From Agapanthus africanus (lineage: Eukaryota > Streptophyta > Magnoliopsida > Asparagales > Amaryllidaceae), in NCBI GenBank assembly GCA_030015575.1, contig CM057342.1:621021348-621085347 (forward strand): a DNA stretch of 64,000 nt. Direction: 5' to 3'. The position numbers and the translations under genes are program-made. Below are positions 55,991 through 64,000 of this stretch, one piece after another. The notes under the pieces are model-generated. The model saw nothing but the letters and a program-made list of their open reading frames with translations, did not search any database and was not told the origin of the DNA. The first letter of the stretch is position 1. Every line of letters starts with the position of its first letter.

Positions 55991-56231
55991 AAAAAGGGCT
56001 TCCTGTTTTTAACCCGTCTTGTGCACAATAATATATACATCATATAACCAATACAGAAATATTCATAATCAACATCTCACGCATAATATATAAAAGAAAT
56101 AGACAAACAGAATACGATATCAGGATAAATCATCATGAACAAGCAAACAACTACCAACCATTATCGTCCAAAATTTATACAATATGTATCAGATAAGTAT
56201 ATACATTCTCAAAAATATAAATAAAGCTACC

Positions 56232-56801
56232 CTAACTCGGTCCAGCTCCTCCACCTCTGATAATCGACGTAATCTGGCGCATCTGCTCCTCGGTGCTGAC
56301 CCGAGTCGTCAAAAACTCGACCAATGAAGGAGCGAACTGTGCAGGAGTCTGAGCGGGCTGCGGAGCTGCAGGAGTGGTCTGCGCAACCGCAGCCGAGGTA
56401 GTGGCTTGCGGAGCCGCAGCCGAAGGAGAAGCATGTGGAGCCGTAGCCAAAGTACCCTGTCGCATCTGTTCAATTTTGTGTGTAGTAAACGAGTAAGAAC
56501 TGTGTATTAGTCGAATTAGTTTCATTATCAGGTTATTGCGAAACCCCAATCTAAGATTAATCAAAGTTAAGTCTACAACCAAATATGCTCAGGCTACTAA
56601 TATTGGATATGTTACTATCTATAATATGATATAATATTTTACTATTAAGTAGTATACATACTATAATCTCCTTCAACTCCTGGACGGTGGTCTTCAAGGT
56701 GGCAACATCTTGCTCTAGACGTCACTCACGGGGGGTAAGGGAAGTAACCGCCGGAGTAGAGTCCAACCTCATATGGGCCCTGCTAGGACCCAGTCCCCGG
56801 C
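56232..56801 (-). pseudogene. C-terminal exons of a CACTA-encoded (Ptta/En-Spm type) protein
   Basis: On the minus strand, the upstream exon (56801 down to 56662) reads GLGPSRAHMRLDSTPA and then RLEQDVATLKTTVQELKEII, a coiled-coil end typical of plant CACTA proteins. An intron with GT/AG ends (56661 to 56466) joins in phase to the last exon (56465 to 56232), which reads MRQGTLATAP, an Ala/Pro/Gln-rich linker, and EEQMRQITSIIRGGGAGPS with stop. A TGA between TLTPRE-like sequence and RLEQ breaks the first exon. The upstream part of the gene is lost. Confidence 0.6.
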
Positions 56802-58918
56802 TGTAAGTGCACGGCAGTGCCCCGGCCGTGATTCCGAGGCCAAAATGCAGAAACAAAAAACTTTTCTTTAAACTGAAACCGGCGCTACCGCGGACTATAA
56901 ACCCGGATCGGGCCATTAACCTAATACTAGCTAACTAGAGAATGGGTAGAGAGCTATACCGAGCGATCCGTGTTCTTCGGTCTTCGGCCTCCATCCCGAT
57001 CTCCTCGCGGAATCTCCGGTCTTCATCTCCTCGTCGGAAAGAGCACCACATCGCCGGGTTCTTTTACGGGCTCCCACCTCTGGAACGAGACAACTCGGGC
57101 ACGAAGTTGGCCAGCCGACGTGTCCAAGAATGCTGCAGGCTAAGTGTTGAACTCTATATCTCATGGGGTTATATGAAGTTACCATTTTGAAGTGGAGAAG
57201 GAGATGTAAGCTTTTTGGATGAGCAATGGAATTTTGTGTGTGCAAACAAGATCAAAACCCCTACCCAAAATTTTGGACAGCCCCTCCCCTAATGGCCGGC
57301 CCCAAGCCTCATGGAAAAGAGAGGGAGTGTGACAATAATACAAGAGAGAGAAATGGGTGATGATAAGGAATAATCATCACCCCAAAGTCAAATCAATCCA
57401 ATCACAACAAAGTCTCCTCTTCATCAATCATCTCAACAAGCAATGATGAACAAAAAGAAGTCAAAGGATGGTAGAACCATCATGAAACAACTACTTACAA
57501 AAACCACCCTCCACTATGCTAATTTGCACATTTGCAAATAAGCCCCTCCACACCAATTTTCAGCCAAAGAAAGAACAAAGGAAAAATGGCCGAAACGGAA
57601 TGCAAACTGGAAACTTCAAAAAGAGGATCCTGTAATAAATTATAGGAAAACCCCGCGACTGTATATACATACCCGCATTTGTATTCCGACCGAATACTAA
57701 TGCAATGAGACAAAATCTACACTGTACAATACTAGGATCCGGCTTAAACCAAAGCCCGCTAGTATTACCCGTCCGATCATGATCACGTGCAATACCGCAC
57801 GTATATGATCAAACCCTGCCATATATCCATACGGCCTCTACAGCGTTTCGCCCGAAACTTGAGAAACTGTCTGTGGGGGACTCTAAAGACTCGTCAATAG
57901 TTTGGCTGTGGATTTAACCACTAGCACGTCAGAGATATTAGTCATACGTAACGGGCTACCAGGTATTGACCAAAATGGACGTCGATGAGCGAACTCATCC
58001 TGACACCCTACTAAGCCTGTCAATGACAATATCCATACAGTCCAGTCCGTTCGTTTATGAGCATCGCATGGCGGGCCTAGGGGGTTGGTAAAAGTCAGAC
58101 CCCCAAAAGCGGTACAAGTCGTGTCGGAGTGTAGCCCAGAACACCCTGAGATACTACTGGAATACCTACCAGTAAATCTCCTGCCTTGGCCAAGGATTTC
58201 ATGTAATGACTTTCCTAAACACAGCGCGACCTCACCCCCAATACCGGGAGAGACGAACCCCTGCAGATCCGCTCACTGCCTCCATGTGGCTCGGGACTGT
58301 ACCCAACTAAAACCTATTTGCACGACTCCTTTGAGCCGTGGTAGGGTAGTAATCAAAGCACAGTGGGAACTCACACGAGACAAATGACGATCTCACGTTG
58401 ATGAACTAACCTGTACACATGTCACCAGGGAACTGCCATCTGACGTCAGGTATAATACCAACTAGCATGTTCTCGGCGAGTCCTGTCCGGTGTACTCATA
58501 ACCCAATGAGCACCTGTATACATCTTAGGTGAACCAACTGACACCAGTGGCTTGTGAGACCGGCCACCGCCCCTCGTCGGGGTCTCGACTGTATACACTA
58601 GTCTACTCTGGAGTATCGATGCCCTGTCTCGAAAAACTCCCACGACTAGGGACCTTTTAAGGATGTGCTTATAGACCCCCAGCTCCCACGTATATGATCG
58701 CCATCATACTGCTGGACGTCAAGCAAGAATCCTAAGGGCTCTACCAATGTCAATAGTGATCTGTAATGTCACCTAAAACAGTACACGATGAGAAAGATAA
58801 ACCAGATAGCATACTATCATCTTGAGTAAGACTGTCCTACCGGCATAGGTCATCCCTCAATCATTGCAATCACATGCCTGTGATCCAATAATTGACTTTG
58901 AGGGCACTATCTCCAACA
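56802..58918 (-). repeat. 3' LTR of element I (about 2117 bp)
   Basis: The minus-strand start TGTTGGAGATAGTGCCC directly follows the PPT. Blocks shared with B and C include GAGACAGGGCATCGATA (around 58618) and ACTATTGACGAGTCTTTAGAG (around 57890). The end at 56802 (TTACA on the minus strand) is inferred from the length of related LTRs and from the CACTA exon resuming there. Confidence 0.72.
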
Positions 58919-58932
58919 ATCTCCCACTTGCA
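58919..58932 (-). other. Polypurine tract of element I
   Basis: TGCAAGTGGGAGAT on the minus strand, identical to B and C. Confidence 0.85.
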
Positions 58933-59592
58933 CTCAAGACTTATTATTGAGATGTCGCATACTCACAGCCCGTGTGATACCGAACACCCAACTCCTCTAC
59001 TAATCAGTCTCACAAAGCCTGTTTGCGAAACTATTGCGTTCGAGGAATAGCCTCAGTGAGTGGATCCGCTCTGATGTTTCTTTCTATGTCTTTCTTTATC
59101 TCAAGTTCGTGGAGAAAGCCATCTCCCAAAATGAGTAATACCTGTCTCAGAATATGTCTGGATATTTGATAGGACCTAGCTCATAAATGAACTCCAAATC
59201 CAAACTTCTTAGACTGTATCGTCAACTGAACTTAATCAGTATCCTGCGCCATGCCTCCCTCGGTATCCCCTTTGACCACCTGTCCAAACTACTGCCCCTC
59301 GTCGGAGGGAAAATTATAACTCTGACAGCCATTCTGTCATCCAGGTCACCTTGGAAGCCTGGAATGATAACTGTCTCCCAAATGAGGCTGTCGTTATCAT
59401 ATCCCTAGAACATCCACTTATGTTCTAAAACTGCTTCCGAATGTTTCTCCAGGATTGGATCAATATTAACTTACTACATCTTGTGCAAAAACAACATCTG
59501 GTGTGGTACTTGACATCTCATGATTGAATCAATTGCCTAAGCAAGTGATCTTCCAATCATGCACATCCCTCTCCCCTTTAGTCTATAAGACA
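58933..59592 (-). pseudogene. pol: RNase H remnant of element I pol
   Basis: The minus strand has a stretch reading SFQGDLDDRMAV, corresponding to SFQSDKDDSKSQ of B, followed by a frame-shifted remainder. It is heavily decayed and has no long frame. Confidence 0.7.
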
Positions 59593-59597
59593 CCTTC

Positions 59598-62500
59598 TGT
59601 CACGACCCGAATTTATTTCGACTCATGACCGGCACTTAACCACGCAACTTCTACAGGCGTAACGCGACTAAGTAAGCCGAACCCAGAAATCAAAACCATT
59701 TAAAAGTAGTGAGTGTTGAAAACATTCAATTAAAACATTTGGAAAACCTTAAATAGTTCAATAAAGTTCTTTTAAAAGTTAAGTTATCCTTATCATAATT
59801 TTGGCAGCATTTCCTTTGTAAAAGTGACCCCGAAATCGGGTACAAAACAGGGTATAAGTGAAACGATATATATAATGAAATAAGCATTCCCAAACGGGAG
59901 CAATCACGCCCAACAGCGGAAACCATCACCACAAGAGTAATATACGATGCCATAGCGAAGAATGAGCAAAAAGTAAACATCACAGTATAATAAACTGCAT
60001 ATCTAAACCGTCGGCTCCCACGAGCTCGACACCAGAATACAAAAAAAATATACATCATCATCCTCACACTGTCTCTAAGTCCAGTACATACATGGTAGAT
60101 GGAGATACTAGATACAAAAGAGGTACAATAAAAGAAATCAGATACCACAACCCACCTAAAAGCAAAACAGCTCTCGCACCTACTATAGTGGTATCTGTAG
60201 CCAAAAGATGCAAAAGGCAGCCTGCCGCGACTACTCTGAGGGGCAACCTGCAAATACTGTGGCACAACGGGGGTGAGTTGCCAACTCGTGAATAGAGATA
60301 ACATATAAAGGTAATGGCGAGCATGCACGTACCGCGCTACTCTATCATATGCCAGCAGGTAAAAATCTATATGCGACAAGCAGTAGGTGCAATAATCATG
60401 CAAGTGCTATGTCAGGTAAAATAACTACAGGATGAGATACATGATAATCAATGCTGAGCATGGGATAAACAACATCTATACGGAATATCAATCGTGGAAA
60501 TATAACCGGTGCCCAATACTGCACCCAAATCCTAAATAAACTCAGGCGCCGGCACTCTCCTCGGCCCTCAAATCCTGTAAATCTCTGAGAATCACGAGTG
60601 CCCAACATCGGCACTCCAAAATATCATAAAATACTCATGTCCAACATCGACACGCAAATCCTCATATATCGGCTCCGTAAGTCCGGATCAGCCCACGGGC
60701 TCCGTCTGCGGTATCGGCCCTCGGCCCCGGCAGTACGGATCATCCCGCAACCATCTCTCGACTCTGGTCGGTATCCTCCGGATAACCGCCAGGTCCAACC
60801 AATCACCGGTAGGTACTCGCCCATCTCCAGACTCAATCGGCAAAGTACATCGATCATCTTGCCGAGGGGAACCATACCGGGTCCACCATGAACCTGCAAA
60901 CGGATCATCCAACACCTCGAATCGGGTTTCAAGCACACGTCTCAGCACCGAGAAAACGTGTGGTGGACACACCAAAATATCATATCACGAGGAACCGGGT
61001 TTTTCAATAGCGCATCTTTTCTTAAATAATTACACAGTCCTCAAAACCAGAAATCACATGAAAATCCAACATCAATAAGTACATCAAATGTGATGTGCTA
61101 TGTACATCAAGCCATAATATGGGTACAAAGGGAAACCGCTTTTTAAAATAGTTTCAGTTTTTAAAGACATCATGCGGCTCCCAATTCCTATGAAAATCAT
61201 ATCGAATCATATGTGAAATAAACTACAGCAATATAATCATGGCAATTCTACAGTGAGTGTGTCATGGCAGTTACTAACGGTGTGTGTGTAACATGCAGAT
61301 TAGTGCTCGTGCAGCATGAACCGTTAGTAATAGTGCGGTGTTCTATCAATTCTATGTTTACATACATATAGTAGGGAATGCAGTATGCAACAACAGTATC
61401 CATGACGGTCAATGGGGTAAATGCAACATATAGCTATAAGGTCCTATCAGCCCTGACACATAACGCCGTGCGGGCGATATCCCCGTAGATGTTAAATCTA
61501 CTCACCGAAGTCTCGCGCTAAGTGTAGCCGACGACTTGCTTCCCCTTCTTCGCAGCGTCCGTCTCACTCGCCTGCGAACCTATAATTACACAATATATCA
61601 CACATAAGCTTAAATCCACAAAAACGTGACATTAAGGTCAAACTAGAAACCCACGTCGCAAACCAAGAGCGCGTGTGCGCGATACGCTAAAACGTGTGAT
61701 TAAGCGTCTGGAATTACCTCGACGCGTCGCGATACGCAGAACACCCAAACCCACACATGTATCACGTGTGTCGCGAAGATTTAAAATACGAGAAACAGAT
61801 AATTAGCTCCAGATTTTGGTATAGAAAGAGTTTTGCAAAACTAAACATACCATAAAAACCCATATAGAAGCAGACACCCATCACCAAAACCTCAACCCCC
61901 AGGTCACCAATCTGGCCGCAATTTGCGGCCAGAAGTAATTTTTCGGCGGCCCAGGTTAGGAGCCTGCCTCCCGTGCTTCTTGTGTGTTTTCTACTCCAAG
62001 TGTACGTGCTCCAGTAATTACAATTTTATTCTGAAACAACCAGAGTGCAAGCAGATTTCAACAGTGTCCAAAAACCAGTTAAAAACAACATTTAGCACCA
62101 AATTGATACTTCAGGGTATTTTTGTGTAATCTGAAATGAAAACTTGGTTTGAACAGCTCTAATACCACTTAAATGAGTTATTCAAGCCATAAAATTCCCA
62201 ACTTATCATATACTTCACAAAATTCCTTTCAATATTACAAAAAGCATATAAAAACATGATTTTTAGCTAAAATACTACAAATTATGAGAAAGGGTGTTAA
62301 GTGTGAGTTTAATACCTCCCAAAAGCCTTAGGAAAACCAAAACTTCCAACTCTTTCCTCAAGTGTGCAGACTTGCCTCTAACTCCCCCAAAAAGCCATTT
62401 TTCTAAGGTTTTGAGTGCAAGAATGAATGGTTCTTGTGTAGGTTTTGAACAAGAATCAAAAGAGAAGTGAAAGATCAAGAACAAAGTGATGAAAATAGGT

Positions 62501-62986
62501 TATTTTGCTGCTGGGGCTGCTGTTCTGCTGAGGAAATTTCAGCAAGAAGAGAACAGAGAAAAGAGAGGGAGAAAGAAAAGAAAGAGAGAGAGAAAAGCCA
62601 CATTTATTGCCTCCATGCCTCATTAATGCTCACCATACCTCTCTCTTTTCTCTCAAAATCAATTTCTTTTGTTTTAAAAGGAAAAAGAAAATGAAAATTT
62701 GAAAAGGGTGAGAAGGGATAAGTATGTGCCACTAAAAAGCTAAGTGTGCAAGCAAGCACACTAATCCTCATTAGGAAGGTAATTAAGGAAAATAATTCTA
62801 ATTAAAAGAACACATTGCTAAATTAAAATTAATTAAAGATAATAAACCCCGTTTAAAATATATGAAACCCCCAATCATCTCAATTTCACTAGATTGAGAC
62901 AGAAATAAAATTTACGGATATTATGGAAACATGCATCAATGCTAACTATCGCGAAATAAAACTAAACGAATTATCGAAGTGTTACA
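59598..62986 (-). repeat. Solo LTR H of a Tekay/Del-like gypsy element (3389 bp)
   Basis: Minus-strand ends are TGTAACACTTCG (at 62986) and GGGTCGTGACA (at 59598). Flanking CCTTC at 59593-59597 and at 62987-62991 is a 5-bp target duplication. No PBS, PPT or interior lies on either side; instead copia I continues on both sides. This is the footprint of LTR-LTR recombination. It shares landmarks with F and G, and a GGCCGCAATTTGCGGCC palindrome at about 61914-61930. Confidence 0.9.
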
Positions 62987-62991
62987 CCTTC

Positions 62992-64000
62992 AGAGAGGGT
63001 GACTCCATCACCTGCAGGTACACTACCGTGCCAGGAGTCGTCCATTCTAAAACACCTTTAGAATGTTGTCTAAATACCCATATTGGGACACTACCCAAAT
63101 CTAGATCTAAAACCATAGATCTAGTAACCAGAATATCTGATATAATATGCAATTCCTATGTGGAGAAACCACTGTATGACAACCAAAGTATAACCGATCG
63201 TAGTATAAGAATTTCACGTCCTACTCTGTGTATGTCATCCAAACACCAGGATATCACACCCTACTACCTTCTTAACAGATCCATCCCCTATTCTGATGAA
63301 GTCAAACCTATGACTGTCACATCAGAAATAGATGATCTATCTCCGCTATATCTGCTTTAGTCCATAAATAGACATAAGCTACTTGTCCACTATGCTTCCG
63401 CTGCTCCCACTGACTACGAAAACCCTCTGGCATAGTCATATACACGTGCACTTCTAAAGCTTGTTTAGAACGACGCTATACTCATCCTCCTGCCGGGTCT
63501 CACAGTCTGGAACAACAGCAATGGCAAGTCTGGGTAAACAAGAACCTCCCTGTCACCGTCCTTGAGGCTACCGGAGTACCTCTCGGGTGCCTGAGGTTAC
63601 CCACCATATCTGCGAAGTGGCCAATGGAATGTCAAACCAGATCGAATCTTTAGGTTCTTATTAAATTTTCAGTAATCGTTTGCGGTTCTGGAATCACTTC
63701 AAGTTCTACCATACTCTCACTACTGTTTTCTGAAAAAATCCATTTTTATCAAAACTGTGGCGAGTCAAGAACAATATCACTATTGATCTTCCAGATGGTA
63801 GAAAATCAACCCTCGTCATAGCCCGGATCAACCCACAAATTGCCATTACAAAAACGTGCCTTGAGTTATCCAGATTCTGGTTTTAAGCATATGCCGGACA
63901 ACTCCCTGTACCTTAACATCGTTAAGATATGAACCATTCTATATCCAATATAGAAACAGAGGCACTGATTTAATTGAACCAGATTCAAATCATGCAACTG
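62992..64000 (-). pseudogene. pol: Reverse transcriptase remnant of element I pol
   Basis: Read on the minus strand it aligns with B 17150-18210. Near 63430 lies VYMTMPEGF (B: VYMTQPEGF), near 63370 a CTATTTATGGACTAAAGCAG stretch matching the SIYGLKQ codons, and near 63070-63120 the region matching IYRDRSKRILGLSQS. Frameshifts and stops are frequent. Solo LTR H lies between this and the RNase H remnant. Confidence 0.78.

Larger units (their letters stand above)
55476..56801 (-). mobile_element. CACTA (En/Spm) transposon, one end only
   Basis: CACTAATACAATAAG at 55476 is a CACTA-type terminus. It is followed by dense subterminal inverted repeats (55494-55990) and, on the minus strand, the C-terminal exons of a plant CACTA protein (56232-56801). 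So 55476 is the 3' end of the element. The remainder is cut off by copia I at 56802. The other terminus is not in the window. Confidence 0.7.
56802..64000 (-). mobile_element. Element I: decayed minus-strand copia related to B and C, carrying solo LTR H
   Basis: Reading leftwards from the right edge there are an RT remnant (64000-62992), solo LTR H, an RNase H remnant (59592-58933), a PPT (58932-58919) and the 3' LTR (58918-56802). All parts align to B in order but are far more diverged than C. The 5' half is outside the window. Confidence 0.82.

Noticed and set aside
1-64000. Bacterial-type features (operons, CRISPR arrays, ribosome binding sites) and RNA genes (tRNA, rRNA)
   Set aside because: None was seen. 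The tRNA-like matches are primer-binding sites, and the repeated hairpins near 55500-55990 are CACTA subterminal repeats, not a CRISPR array.

Overview
This window is plant nuclear DNA, and I found no host gene in it. It is a deep nest of LTR retrotransposons, with one relic of a CACTA DNA transposon. The evidence for a plant is the element set: Ty1/copia with Met-tRNA primer sites, Athila-like Ty3/gypsy with a TGGCGCCGTTGCC primer site, Tekay/Del-like gypsy LTRs ending in GGGTC(A/G)TGACA, and a CACTA end with plant-type subterminal repeats. The nesting fits heterochromatic intergenic DNA of a large-genome angiosperm. I cannot name the species. I use the letters B to I for the elements.

Layout, left to right. 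Element G (1-3009, minus strand) is the 5' LTR and primer site of a Tekay-like gypsy that runs off the left edge. A relic of a copia LTR follows (3010 to about 3400). Element C is an old copia on the plus strand: 5' LTR 3763-5951, leader 5952-8629, decayed pol 31045-34003, second LTR starting at 34018 and ending at 55025. C is split by three insertions. D (8630-30713, target duplication TTACT) is an Athila-like gypsy in the C leader. E (35017-42603, CCACC) and F (42967-54189, TGTGC) sit in the second LTR of C. B (10568-21156, GAAGT) is a young copia inside D. To the right of C lie a PBS and leader belonging to another C-type copy (55026 to about 55120), an unassigned stretch, a CACTA 3' end (55476-56801), and element I, a decayed minus-strand copia (56802 to the right edge). 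I carries a solo Tekay-like LTR, H (59598-62986, duplication CCTTC).

Relative ages follow from nesting and from eye comparison of LTR pairs. C differs by about 7% and is oldest; E by about 5%; F and D by about 3-5%; B by 34 of 2212 positions (1.5%) and is youngest.

Four things stand out. (1) The B/C copia family has no recognisable gag. It has a 2.6-2.8 kb non-coding leader holding three consecutive two-tier stem-loops that keep their pairing between B and C through compensatory changes. (2) E shares its 5' leader and 3' non-coding module with Athila-like D, but its coding region is replaced by an unrecognised acidic-protein ORF. (3) F has about 4 kb LTRs and a 3.3 kb interior with no pol, mostly decayed sequence plus a roughly 30-bp minisatellite, as in LARD elements. 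(4) Paired GC-rich dyads of the CCGCGG-NN-CCGCGG type, sometimes followed by TGACGTCAGC, occur in copia and gypsy elements alike, within an AT-rich background.
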